DNA of 15,960 bases from JBOFCS01 sp051646185 (GTDB lineage: Bacteria > Actinomycetota > Actinomycetes > Mycobacteriales > Mycobacteriaceae). The translations under genes were made by a program, and so were the position numbers. Each line of letters begins with the position of its first letter. The stretch's first letter is position 1. The notes beneath the pieces are model-generated. The model was not told the origin of the DNA. It was given only the letters and a program-made list of their open reading frames with translations, and ran no database searches. The stretch spans positions 1 to 15,960 of the forward strand of contig JBOFCS010000172.1 in assembly GCA_051646185.1 (NCBI GenBank), written 5' to 3'. Below are positions 7,326-15,380 of this stretch, piece by piece.

Positions 7326-7354
7326 GACTAAACGAAAGAGAGGATAGGTCTGCA

Positions 7355-9136
7355 TTGGGCGAGGTCCTCGAGGTTCTAGATGGTCCTGGGTTTTACACTT
7401 GGATGAAGGCTTGTACAGCTGGTTTGGCTGATCGATGTACGGAAATTAATGGGCTTAATGTTTTTCCAGTCGCCGATGCCGATACTGGAACAAATATGCT
7501 TTTTACGCTTAAAGGTGGGTTGGAGTTTGCCGACCGAGCACTGAATCAGAGCTCTGAGAGAAAAGAGTGCGGCGAAATTGCTGCGCTGCTGTCCGAGGGG
7601 GCAGCATTGTGGGCGCGGGGTAATTCTGGTGCCATTCTTTCTCAGTTTTTACGAGCTTTTGCCGTTTCTGTTTCAGGGCCGACATTGACTGCACGTGGAT
7701 TAGCGCAGGCCTTGCTCGCCGCTGAGGCTTTTGTGACTCAAGCTCTTAGTGCACCGGTTGAAGGGACGGTGATAACTGTTCTGCGGGCAGCTGGACAGGC
7801 AGCGCAGGCAGTAGTTGATGGAGCCGCGTCGACGCTTGACCTAGTGGCGATCAAGGCAGCCACTGCTGCGGTGCAGGCATTAGAAGACACCCCCAGTCAA
7901 CTTGCTGAGCTTGCTAAGGCGGGGGTGGTTGATGCTGGTGGGCGCGGCTTAGTGGTTTTGCTCGATGAGTTGGTGTGGGTCATTTCGGGAGTGAAACCGA
8001 TCCGACGTGAGTATTCGTCGGCAGTATCAACCTTGCGCCTCACTGAGGCCGAAGCCAGTTCGCTAGGTTCACAAGTTTTACTGAAGACTGACGCTGGAGC
8101 GGGCTATACTGTGCCAACCCAGTCAACAGTGTTAGATTTAACCATTCCGGTAGCCCCGGTTTCCACCTCGGTTGAGGGTGCTGGGCACTGTGCAAACGAG
8201 CCCGGTGAGCCTGATTTTGAAATAATGTTTCTGTTTTGCTGCGACGGCACGATCACTGAATTTCGTGAGCAGCTAGGGCATGTTGGGGACTCGATTGTCA
8301 TTGTTCCGGTGAGTGAGGGCTGGCATTCGGTGCATATTCATTCCAGTGATGCGGGATTAGTAATCGAAACTGCGATGGCGTATGGGAGATTACGGCAAAT
8401 TCGGATTACTTCGTTTGCTGCTGAGCGGGATAGGCTGATGCAAAAATCAGCGATCCCGACGCGCAGTGGAAGAGCTGTGCTGGCCTTAGTGGATGGGACT
8501 GCAGCAGCAAAACTATTTTCCCAAGAAGGCGCGATTGTGCTAAGAATTGGGGCTGACCCTTCCAGTGCGAATGTCATACCAAAAAAATTACTTGATACCA
8601 TTGTTAATTGTTCTGCAGCGCAAGTTATTATCTTGCCGAATGGGTTTATTCAAGCTCAAGAGTTGGTAGCTGTTGCTGCTGCTGCGCGTGATTGGGGTCA
8701 AGAGGTAATACCTTTACCCTCAGCTTCGATGGTGCAGGGACTTGCTGCTTTAGCAGTGTGTGATGAGTCGAGAATTGATGTCGATAATGCTTTTGCGATG
8801 GCCGAAGCTGCGGCTGCAACGAGGTGGGGGTCGGTTCGAATTGCTCAGGAAAAAGCTTTGACCTGGGGTGGTTCCTGTCAGCCCGGGGATGGGTTAGGTC
8901 TTGTTGGTCAAGAGGTTTTTGTTGTTGCCGACAATGTCATTAAAGCGATTACAGCGCTTGTGGACTTAATGTTAGGCACTGGTGGGGAGCTTGTTACTGT
9001 TATGGTTGCCAGTGTTGAGTACTATGCTGTTACCGAGCAGCTGGATGAGCATATTCGACGTCAACACCCTGGTGTTGAGTTGACGGTCTATGAGGGCGGT
9101 CAAAGTGGTGATGTTCTTCAAGTTGGCGTTGAGTAG
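7355..9136 (+). CDS. DAK/DhaL-domain kinase, FakA/YloV-like
   Basis: The protein combines an N-terminal DhaL (DAK2) ATP-binding domain with a long C-terminal region as in FakA/YloV, which phosphorylates fatty acids presented by a DegV-like FakB partner. Visible DhaL motifs are NGLNVFPVADADTGTNM (Mg-ATP binding, about residues 32-48), ALWARGNSGAILSQFLRAF, APVEGTVITVLRAAGQAA and GVVDAGGRGLVVLLDEL. The C-terminal part has IILPNGFIQAQELVAVAAAA and PSASMVQGLAALAV, as in the family. I prefer a TTG start at 7355, with GAGAGGA about ten bases upstream, giving 593 residues; the frame is open back to 7199 but the extra 52 residues look non-conserved. recG starts 10 bp after the stop, and the same pairing is known in mycobacteria. 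No FakB gene is in the window, so fatty-acid kinase activity is inferred. Confidence 0.82.
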   Translation: MGEVLEVLDGPGFYTWMKACTAGLADRCTEINGLNVFPVADADTGTNMLFTLKGGLEFADRALNQSSERKECGEIAALLSEGAALWARGNSGAILSQFLRAFAVSVSGPTLTARGLAQALLAAEAFVTQALSAPVEGTVITVLRAAGQAAQAVVDGAASTLDLVAIKAATAAVQALEDTPSQLAELAKAGVVDAGGRGLVVLLDELVWVISGVKPIRREYSSAVSTLRLTEAEASSLGSQVLLKTDAGAGYTVPTQSTVLDLTIPVAPVSTSVEGAGHCANEPGEPDFEIMFLFCCDGTITEFREQLGHVGDSIVIVPVSEGWHSVHIHSSDAGLVIETAMAYGRLRQIRITSFAAERDRLMQKSAIPTRSGRAVLALVDGTAAAKLFSQEGAIVLRIGADPSSANVIPKKLLDTIVNCSAAQVIILPNGFIQAQELVAVAAAARDWGQEVIPLPSASMVQGLAALAVCDESRIDVDNAFAMAEAAAATRWGSVRIAQEKALTWGGSCQPGDGLGLVGQEVFVVADNVIKAITALVDLMLGTGGELVTVMVASVEYYAVTEQLDEHIRRQHPGVELTVYEGGQSGDVLQVGVE

Positions 9137-9146
9137 GTAGAATCAG

Positions 9147-11399
9147 ATGACTTCTCTTACAGAGAAATTGGATCGGGTGTTAGGTAAAGTAGTTGCTGAT
9201 ACCCTCGCTGAGGATCTTAATTTGCACACGGTTGGGGACCTACTCCGTTATTATCCAGATCGGTACGTGCAATCTGGAAAATTATTTAGTCAGGGTAAAC
9301 CTGAAGCAGGAGAACATGTTACAGTAATAGCTCAGATCGTTAAAGAAGAAATGCGACAGATGCGCAATCGGCGTGGTCAATTTTTGAAAGTAACTCTCTC
9401 TGATGGAAAAACAGAGATAAGTGCTACTTTTTTTAATCCTCATAAAGTGAAGCGCGACATCAAAGTGGGTGCTCGCGGGATGTTTTCGGGTGTGGTGGGA
9501 TACTTTCGGGATGAGATGCAATTTACGCATCCTGCGTATCTCATTATCCCAGAATCTTCTGAGGCCATTGATGATTCAGTGATACATGACGGTTCGACGA
9601 AACTTCGTGCTAGCGGAAAACTTAGAGGAATTGCTGAGGCTGCACTGGGAGGCGGGGGTTCGGTAACGATGTCGGAGTTTACCCGGCCATTTTTGCCTTT
9701 GTATTCAGCAACCAAAAATGTGCAAAGTTGGATGGTCTGGACTTGTGTGCGGCAGGTTTTGGATCAACTTGACCCAGTAGATGATCCACTTCCTGAATAT
9801 ATTCGTAAGCAGCGCAATATGATTGATGTGGATACGGCTCTTCATTGGGTGCACTTACCGGAGGAAAAAAGTCAGTATGTGCGGGCTCGCGAGCGGCTAC
9901 GTTTTGACGAGGCGGCCTCATTGCAGCTTGTTCTTGCTCAGCGTCGCTACCTGGAGACGGCAAAGTCAGCTCCAGCTTGTCCGAAAAAAACTCAAGGATT
10001 ATGTGCGGACTTTGATCGTCAATTGCCTTTTACCTTAACTGCGGGACAGCTGGAGGTAGGGCAGCAGATTAGTGCTGATTTAGCACAACCGCATCCGATG
10101 AATCGACTACTTCAGGGGGAAGTGGGTTCAGGTAAGACTGTTGTTGCCTTGCAAGCGATGTTGCAAGTCATTGATTCTGGTAGGCAATGCGCCTTGCTTG
10201 CCCCTACCGAAGTGCTTGCTGCACAACATGCTCGATCTTTAAGGTTGATGTTAGGTGACCTTGCTACCGCCGGGGAGCTAGGTGCCCCTGAGCGGGCGAC
10301 TCGGATATGTTTACTGACTGGTTCGTTATCGACTGCTAGGAAACGGCAAGCTTTGCTTGAGACTGTTACTGGGGATGCCGGAATTGTGATTGGCACGCAC
10401 GCTTTGATTCAGGACAATGTTGAGTTTTTTGATTTGGGTCTGGTTATTGTTGATGAGCAGCATCGGTTTGGCGTTGAGCAGCGCGATGCTTTACGAGCGA
10501 AAACTCGGGAGGGGGTGACGGCACATCTTCTGGTGATGACAGCAACGCCAATTCCGCGGACTGTGGCGATGACGGTTTTTGGAGATTTAGCCACTTCAAC
10601 ATTGAAAGAATTGCCGAAGGGTAGAAGCCCCATTGTGAGCAATGTTATTGCAGTTAAAGAAAAACCGCATTGGATGCAGCGGGCTTGGGAACGGATTGTG
10701 GAAGAAGTTGTTCAAGGACGTCAAGCTTATGTTGTCTGTTCACGTATTGGCGAGGCTGAGAACGTTGAAACTGATGATGCTCAATTGCAGACACATGCAG
10801 TTCTTGATGTGTATGGCAGGTTGAGTTCTCAGGAGCTCAGTGCAGTGCGGGTGGGGGTGCTGCATGGTCGGCTGTCTCCAGAAGAAAAAGATGACACTAT
10901 GACCGCGTTTGCGCGCAGAGAAATTGATGTGCTGGTGTGTACCACAGTTGTTGAAGTAGGGGTGGATGTTCCTAATGCTACGGTGATGATGATTCTTGAT
11001 GCTGATCGCTTTGGGGTGAGCCAGCTGCATCAGCTCCGTGGTCGAGTAGGTCGAGGAAAGCATGCGGGTTTATGTTTCCTTGCTACTGAAATACACCCAG
11101 GTTCTCCCGCTTTTGAGCGACTTACTCAGGTGGCGGCAACAAATGATGGCTTTGCTCTTGCTCAACTTGATCTTGTGCAGCGTAAAGAGGGAAATGTGTT
11201 GGGTAAGGCCCAGTCTGGAACGGTGTCAAATTTACGGTTGCTCTCGCTCCTTGATGATGCAGAGGTGATCGCAGATGCTCGTGAGTTTACTTCTGCTATT
11301 ATCAAGCAGGATCCAACACTGCAGAAGTACCCAGGTTTAGCGACGATGGTGAAGAATGTTCTCGATTCCCAACATATTGATTATTTGGATAAATCGTGA
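9147..11399 (+). CDS. recG: ATP-dependent DNA helicase RecG
   Basis: RecG is a superfamily 2 DNA translocase that reverses stalled forks and processes branched intermediates in recombination and repair. The 750-residue protein has the N-terminal wedge (OB-fold) region (about 50-150, with VTVIAQIVKEEMRQMRNRRGQFLKV beginning it), Walker A GEVGSGKT near residue 324, the DEQH box in IVDEQHRFGVEQR near 435, motif III TATPIPRTVAMTVFGDL near 464, and the C-terminal helicase half VLHGRLSPEEKD, VCTTVVEVGVDVPNAT and LHQLRGRVGRG. The ATG at 9147 lies 10 bp behind the DAK-domain stop, with only a weak TAGGTAG site. Its last codons overlap the GTG start of the HNH gene by four bases, so the two are translationally coupled. 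Confidence 0.97.
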   Translation: MTSLTEKLDRVLGKVVADTLAEDLNLHTVGDLLRYYPDRYVQSGKLFSQGKPEAGEHVTVIAQIVKEEMRQMRNRRGQFLKVTLSDGKTEISATFFNPHKVKRDIKVGARGMFSGVVGYFRDEMQFTHPAYLIIPESSEAIDDSVIHDGSTKLRASGKLRGIAEAALGGGGSVTMSEFTRPFLPLYSATKNVQSWMVWTCVRQVLDQLDPVDDPLPEYIRKQRNMIDVDTALHWVHLPEEKSQYVRARERLRFDEAASLQLVLAQRRYLETAKSAPACPKKTQGLCADFDRQLPFTLTAGQLEVGQQISADLAQPHPMNRLLQGEVGSGKTVVALQAMLQVIDSGRQCALLAPTEVLAAQHARSLRLMLGDLATAGELGAPERATRICLLTGSLSTARKRQALLETVTGDAGIVIGTHALIQDNVEFFDLGLVIVDEQHRFGVEQRDALRAKTREGVTAHLLVMTATPIPRTVAMTVFGDLATSTLKELPKGRSPIVSNVIAVKEKPHWMQRAWERIVEEVVQGRQAYVVCSRIGEAENVETDDAQLQTHAVLDVYGRLSSQELSAVRVGVLHGRLSPEEKDDTMTAFARREIDVLVCTTVVEVGVDVPNATVMMILDADRFGVSQLHQLRGRVGRGKHAGLCFLATEIHPGSPAFERLTQVAATNDGFALAQLDLVQRKEGNVLGKAQSGTVSNLRLLSLLDDAEVIADAREFTSAIIKQDPTLQKYPGLATMVKNVLDSQHIDYLDKS

Positions 11400-12103
11400 A
11401 GCGGTCGACTAAACTTTGGGCGGTAGTTTTTTCGGCAACTGCGGTACTAGTTGTTTATCAAATCTCCAGGGGCAGTATTCCCGCGAATAGGGTTATTACC
11501 CAAAGAAGTATACCAACTTTAGCGCCAGGGATAGACCCACTTGCTGGACTGGAAACGATTGCTAAACGGAACCGAAGCTCAGATTATCGGCGTAGTGAAT
11601 TTGGGGATTCTTGGACTGATGATAGTGATGCTCCTGGTGGTCATAACGGCTGTGATACCCGTAATGATATTTTAGCTAGAGATTTGACGCAGATGTCTTT
11701 TGTAACTACCTCACGTTGTCCAATGGCGGTGGCATCTGGGAAGTTACACGATCCTTATACGGGTGCGTTTATTGATTTTTCGCGTGGGGAAACCTCTAGT
11801 GAAAAGATTCAGATTGATCATATTGTGCCATTAGCTTTAGCATGGGATTTGGGGGCGAAGTCATGGCCGCTGGCTATACGAGTCCGTTTTGCTAATGATC
11901 CTGCCAATTTGATTGCTGTTGACGGGCAGGCAAATCAGGCTAAGGGGGATAAGGCTCCGGCTCAGTGGATGCCCAGTAGTGAGGCTTTTCATTGCCAGTA
12001 TGCGTTGCAATTTATTGAGGTTTTGCGGGGTTATCATCTTCCTGTCGATGAGCCTTCGGCTGCGGTCTTGCGGGCCGCTGCGCAAAAATGCCCTAGTGCG
12101 TAA
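11396..12103 (+). CDS. Secreted or membrane-anchored HNH nuclease-like protein (DUF1524/GmrSD C-terminal type)
   Basis: The 235-residue product has a positively charged start and one hydrophobic stretch (LWAVVFSATAVLVVYQI, residues 7-23), a signal peptide or anchor, so the domain should be outside the membrane. The nuclease signature is IDHIVPLALAWDLGA (140-154) with the Asp141-His142 pair, followed by DPANLIAVDGQANQAKGDKAP, which supplies the Asn and Lys of an HNH/beta-beta-alpha-metal core. Four cysteines (86, 108, 200, 232) suggest disulfides and support export. It starts with a GTG inside the recG stop (GTGA overlap). Related secreted HNH proteins are widespread in actinobacteria; their role is not settled, with DNA uptake or nutrition among the possibilities. 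The last 16 codons, including Cys232, are duplicated 3.3 kb downstream (see 15381-15437). Confidence 0.82.
   Translation: MKRSTKLWAVVFSATAVLVVYQISRGSIPANRVITQRSIPTLAPGIDPLAGLETIAKRNRSSDYRRSEFGDSWTDDSDAPGGHNGCDTRNDILARDLTQMSFVTTSRCPMAVASGKLHDPYTGAFIDFSRGETSSEKIQIDHIVPLALAWDLGAKSWPLAIRVRFANDPANLIAVDGQANQAKGDKAPAQWMPSSEAFHCQYALQFIEVLRGYHLPVDEPSAAVLRAAAQKCPSA
12049..12096 (+). repeat. Left 48-bp direct repeat, in the HNH gene 3' end
   Basis: It begins TGAGCCTTCGGC and ends AAAATGCCCTAG. It matches 15383-15430 at all bases except 12080 (G here, A at 15414). An imperfect hairpin with arms GCGGTC/GGCCGC (12062-12078, one G-T pair) lies in its middle. Confidence 0.95.
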
Positions 12104-12281
12104 ATACCTTTCGCACATTTTGTGCTGTAGATCATAGGCGCAGGCGTGGGTATTCTGATATATAGTAACTTCGCCAAGGTAAATAAATCAGAGTGGCAGG
12201 CCGCTTATGGCTTTGGTGTTCTGTTTCATGTACGGCAACCCTGGGGTATCTGGGGTTTTCATCCCACGAAGGGGGATTCAC
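12104..12281 (+). promoter_or_regulatory. Upstream region of the bacteriocin gene
   Basis: This gap of about 180 bp separates the HNH stop from the bacteriocin ATG. TGATATATAGT at 12156-12166 looks like an extended -10 element, although no good -35 hexamer stands at the expected distance. AAGGGGGA just before 12282 is a strong ribosome binding site. The frame can be extended upstream to 12207, but those residues do not resemble a signal peptide. Confidence 0.4.
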
Positions 12282-12581
12282 ATGCGAAAATTGAAAAGCA
12301 TGATAGCGGGAACGGCTCTGGTTGTCGGAGTTTTAGGTGCTGGGGTAGCAACCGCAACCACTATCAATATCGATGGTGGAGTCTGGGATTATGGAGTCAG
12401 CGGGAACTTTGCAAGTAGTGGCACAGTTTGGTCAAACTATTATCACGGCTTTAAGTGCCACCGTTCGAGTGTTAATGGTAATTTCTACGCAAGTTCTGGG
12501 CCGACTGCGCCCGGATATTGGTCTGAGGCTTCAGCTCCACGTTCGCGTTGGGGGAACGAAAGCTTTTATAGTTGGTGCTGA
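12282..12581 (+). CDS. Lactococcin 972-family bacteriocin precursor
   Basis: This 99-residue precursor has a classical Sec signal peptide: basic MRKLK, hydrophobic core MIAGTALVVGVLGAGV, and likely cleavage after ATA at about residue 25, leaving some 74 residues. The mature part matches the lactococcin 972 family: GGVWDYGVS near its start, TVWSNYYHGFKCHRSSVNG in the middle, then GYWSEASAP and an aromatic C-terminus ESFYSWC. The founding member, from Lactococcus, is known to bind lipid II and block septum formation in close relatives. Unlike it, this one has two cysteines, Cys59 and the C-terminal Cys99, which could form a disulfide after export. The start is chosen from the strong AAGGGGGA site six to seven bases upstream. 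The membrane and ATPase genes behind it match the usual family operon. Confidence 0.88.
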   Translation: MRKLKSMIAGTALVVGVLGAGVATATTINIDGGVWDYGVSGNFASSGTVWSNYYHGFKCHRSSVNGNFYASSGPTAPGYWSEASAPRSRWGNESFYSWC

Positions 12582-12599
12582 CTCGGTAGATCAGTGAAA

Positions 12600-12633
12600 T
12601 GTTTGGGGTGGTTGGTTTTGGCCACCCCAAACA
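12600..12633 (+). terminator. Stem-loop between bacteriocin gene and transporter genes
   Basis: Perfect 12-bp arms TGTTTGGGGTGG and CCACCCCAAACA flank a 10-base loop, 18 bp behind the bacteriocin stop. No T-run follows, so it may be a partial terminator or an mRNA-stabilising hairpin that keeps bacteriocin mRNA above that of the transport genes. Confidence 0.6.
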
Positions 12634-12648
12634 AATAAAAGGAGCTTC

Positions 12649-14715
12649 GTGTTAAATAAAAGTACCAAAATCGGCTATGCGACTATTGCGCTTTTTTCTC
12701 TTTTTTTCTCTTTTTTTCTTCTTGTTGAGTATAACTCAACTCAGATACCCGGTTCTGACTACACCGTACAAATAACGGAGTCTACGCCTCAGGCGGTAAA
12801 TAGTAACGATATTGTTGAGCAGGTTGCCCGAGCTACGCATTCAAATATTGGCCGAGAAATATCAGATCCTTTACATCCTAAAAGTTTTCGAAGTCTTCAG
12901 CTCTCAGTAGGAAATGAAAATTTACCAAGTTCACGGTGGTTGCTTGAAGGTTACCCAGATTTTAGTCGAGAAATTACGACAACCGTTATACCATGGCGAG
13001 ATAATCCAGATTTTTACCCCGGTGGTATCTATATGGTTTATGGTTCTCACTATGCCGCAGAACAATTACTGCAAACCTTCGTTGATCACGGCTGGGTTGG
13101 CTACTTAGAGCCAACCTTTGATCTTGGTTCAGAACTTGAATATTATGGCAGCGGGCCTATGTTGCTCAGCTTTTTGCTGAGCATTGTTGTATTGATGGTA
13201 ATTGTTACTTCTGGCGTTGTTCTCAATGTGAAAGCTTATGCAATTCAACGACTTCAAGGAAGATCATTCTTTACGGTATTTGTTGGTGATCTGCGCCAAC
13301 TTTTTAGGCCTTTAGTGCTGTCCGCTTCGCTTTTAACTGTACTGGTTGTGTCTGGATTGTGGTTTTATAACTCTCTTAATCAATTTTCTACCTTTGCAAT
13401 TTTGGCTGTCATATTCTCCGTTCTCCTCTTCTCGGTAGCCGTGTTCACTCATAGTGTAGTGCTCTTTATTGTCTACCGAGCCCTGCTGATTACTGCGCTT
13501 AAAGGTAAAATGCGTACCCGGTGGATAACCTGCGGCCTGTATTCAGCACGTTTAGCAAGTGCGGTTCTTGTGGTTTTAGTATTGGTGTCAGCATTGCATT
13601 CCCTACTGGATCTTCGGTCTAGTTCCCAAAAAATGAAAGAGAGAGTGGGGGCGGATTCGGTTTCTTATTTATTGATTAAAGGATATTCAGGCACTGAAAA
13701 CGAAATAGATAATACTGTAGGTGCTTGGCTTAGGGATACGGACATTGCAGGGGAAGCGGTGTTAGCAGAAAGGATGATGCTTCGTTCACAAGATAAACTC
13801 CATGGGATTCCAATACTGACAATAAATGACGCGTATCTTGAGATGAATCCGGTGGTGGATAATGAAGGGCAACCTGTTATTCCTAGTGAAGATAAAAATA
13901 TTGTACAGATTTTATACCCGAATGGTTCAGTCCAAGAGATAGATCAAGTTGAAAATTTTATCAAAGCTCAGATTAAGGTGTCACTTCCACCGGATTATGA
14001 TCATTCTGAGTTAAAAATTATTCATCAACCAATAAAGGAGCATCAACAACTACCATTATATGATAACCCATACGGTTTTAGTGGTGATGATACAACAAAA
14101 AATTCCATGATTGTGCTATATCAGCATGGGGCAAATTATTTATCTGGAAGTTTTTATAGCTGGATGTTTTCTAGCGGAAAGTTTACTTTTAAAGATCAGA
14201 AAAAAGCTTTATCTTCTGCGCATGATCGTGGGTTGGATCGTTTTATTTATTCGGTAACAACAAGTTATGATCTTGCTTGGCAGAATTACCGAGATGCGCT
14301 TCGTGCGTTTCAAGTGATTTTTTATAGCTTGGTTATTGCCGTTATTGCCTTCTTGATTTCCTCTGCAGGTATTGCAGTGGCGGCTACACGTAAGCGGGCG
14401 CAGAATATTTTCTCGCAATATATTTTAGGGTGGCCATTTTGGCGGAGGCACTACCAGATTTTCATAGGCGAAACAATATTTTTGCTTGCACCGATTATCT
14501 GGTATCTATATGCATTTTTAGAAGTCCAAGAAGACCTGAATGTCGGATCTAACTCATTAAATATCACCCAGGCGCAGATTCTTGTAAAGTCGGATAGTGT
14601 TGTGGGGTTGGTAATTTCGGGTGGGGTATCAGTGCTCGGGTTTTTGGTTTTTCTTTTTATTTTTTCTCGGCAGGTAAAAATATTAGTTAGAGATCGTTCT
14701 ACCGATTCCATTTAA
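12649..14715 (+). CDS. Bacteriocin-associated integral membrane protein (putative ABC permease/immunity)
   Basis: This 688-residue membrane protein belongs by layout and context to the bacteriocin-associated membrane proteins (DUF1430-type) found behind lactococcin 972 genes. With the ATPase downstream it probably forms an exporter giving self-immunity. Hydrophobic segments lie near residues 9-26, 170-193, 221-240, 248-277, 300-320, about 565-590, 612-632 and 655-677. Two large extracytoplasmic loops (about 30-165 and 322-560) are the MacB/FtsX-like feature. The start is a GTG with AAGGAG six bases upstream. The first membrane segment is coded by T6, T7 and T7 tracts within a 10-bp tandem repeat (12691-12720), a possible slippage site. 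The gene looks more AT-rich than recG, which suggests transfer. The direction of transport is not proven by sequence. Confidence 0.8.
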   Translation: MLNKSTKIGYATIALFSLFFSFFLLVEYNSTQIPGSDYTVQITESTPQAVNSNDIVEQVARATHSNIGREISDPLHPKSFRSLQLSVGNENLPSSRWLLEGYPDFSREITTTVIPWRDNPDFYPGGIYMVYGSHYAAEQLLQTFVDHGWVGYLEPTFDLGSELEYYGSGPMLLSFLLSIVVLMVIVTSGVVLNVKAYAIQRLQGRSFFTVFVGDLRQLFRPLVLSASLLTVLVVSGLWFYNSLNQFSTFAILAVIFSVLLFSVAVFTHSVVLFIVYRALLITALKGKMRTRWITCGLYSARLASAVLVVLVLVSALHSLLDLRSSSQKMKERVGADSVSYLLIKGYSGTENEIDNTVGAWLRDTDIAGEAVLAERMMLRSQDKLHGIPILTINDAYLEMNPVVDNEGQPVIPSEDKNIVQILYPNGSVQEIDQVENFIKAQIKVSLPPDYDHSELKIIHQPIKEHQQLPLYDNPYGFSGDDTTKNSMIVLYQHGANYLSGSFYSWMFSSGKFTFKDQKKALSSAHDRGLDRFIYSVTTSYDLAWQNYRDALRAFQVIFYSLVIAVIAFLISSAGIAVAATRKRAQNIFSQYILGWPFWRRHYQIFIGETIFLLAPIIWYLYAFLEVQEDLNVGSNSLNITQAQILVKSDSVVGLVISGGVSVLGFLVFLFIFSRQVKILVRDRSTDSI
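12691..12720 (+). repeat. 10-bp T-rich tandem repeat inside the membrane-protein gene
   Basis: Runs of six, seven and seven T separated by CTC form nearly three copies of TTTTTTTCTC in codons 15-24. Loss or gain of one base, or of one 10-bp unit, would shift the frame just after the start. Confidence 0.7.
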
Positions 14716-14749
14716 AAAAGTATGATATGTAGCTTTGAGAGAGGAAATG

Positions 14750-15376
14750 ATGATTTCAGTAATGCAAGCACACAAATCCTTTGGAACTAGGGCACTCTGG
14801 TCAAATATAAATTTTGAGGTAACGCAAGGTCAAATGTTTGCCATTGTTGGCCCGAGTGGTTCAGGTAAATCTACCTTACTGAACTGTTTGGGAACTTTAG
14901 AAAGCTTCGATTCGGGGCAGGTACTTGTATATGGAAAGAATATTGTGAATAACAGTTCCCGACAACGCCGCTTATTGCGACGTGATGTTCTTGGGTATTT
15001 GTTTCAAGACTACGCTTTGATTGACAATGCTTCGGTAGCGTATAATTTGTCAATCGCGGCTCGATCTGCTCAAAAAAAGGAATACGAAAAGGCATTGGAC
15101 CGAGTGGGGCTCGCCGGTCGCTCCAAAGAAAAAGTGTTTCGGCTTAGCGGTGGGGAGCAACAGCGGGTGGCTTTGGCAAGACTGATGGTAAAACAACCGC
15201 GGATAGTTCTTGCCGATGAACCTACCGGAGCCCTCGATCATGGCAACGCGGACATGGTTGTTGAGGTCTTAAAAGATATGAGTAAAAATGGTGTGGCAGT
15301 AGTGATTGCTACCCATAATGATCATGTTGTTCAGGCCTGTGACTCAGTTCTGGATCTGAGCAAGACAGTTAACTAG
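14750..15376 (+). CDS. ABC transporter ATP-binding protein of the bacteriocin module
   Basis: This 208-residue ATPase has every ABC motif: Walker A GPSGSGKST (residues 34-42), Q-loop Gln86 in LFQDYAL, signature LSGGEQQR (132-139), Walker B IVLADE (152-157) with EPTGALD, and the switch His189 in ATHN. It is closest in type to LolD/MacB/FtsE-like ATPases that drive mechanotransmission permeases, which fits the loop-rich membrane protein 34 bp upstream. I choose the ATG at 14750, with GAGAGGA four bases upstream; an ATG at 14747 is too close to that site and a TTG at 14735 lacks one. It is the last gene of the module. Its stop lies four bases before the duplicated HNH tail, and no terminator of its own is visible. 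Confidence 0.93.
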   Translation: MISVMQAHKSFGTRALWSNINFEVTQGQMFAIVGPSGSGKSTLLNCLGTLESFDSGQVLVYGKNIVNNSSRQRRLLRRDVLGYLFQDYALIDNASVAYNLSIAARSAQKKEYEKALDRVGLAGRSKEKVFRLSGGEQQRVALARLMVKQPRIVLADEPTGALDHGNADMVVEVLKDMSKNGVAVVIATHNDHVVQACDSVLDLSKTVN

Positions 15377-15380
15377 AGAA

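Larger units (their letters stand above)
7074..7354. promoter_or_regulatory. Divergent intergenic region and long leader before the DAK-domain gene
   Basis: This stretch of about 280 bp separates rpmB from the likely start of the DAK-domain gene. On the minus side it holds the rpmB promoter candidate. On the plus side it holds a possible 7-codon leader ORF (7188-7211), the palindrome TTGGCCAA (7200-7207), the near-palindrome GTTGGCGCCGAC, and a 12-bp direct repeat GCAGCTCAGYGG at 7292-7303 and 7314-7325. An open frame through here translates into arginine- and tryptophan-rich sequence unlike any DAK-family N-terminus, so I regard it as non-coding leader. Confidence 0.45.

Noticed and set aside
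12062..12078. Hairpin GCGGTC/GGCCGC inside the 48-bp repeat as a defined recombination core
   Set aside because: The stem is short with one G-T pair and could arise by chance in a GC-rich coding segment; kept only as a note.
12207..12281. Longer start for the bacteriocin precursor, adding 25 residues
   Set aside because: The extra residues break the signal-peptide pattern, while a strong ribosome site precedes the ATG at 12282.
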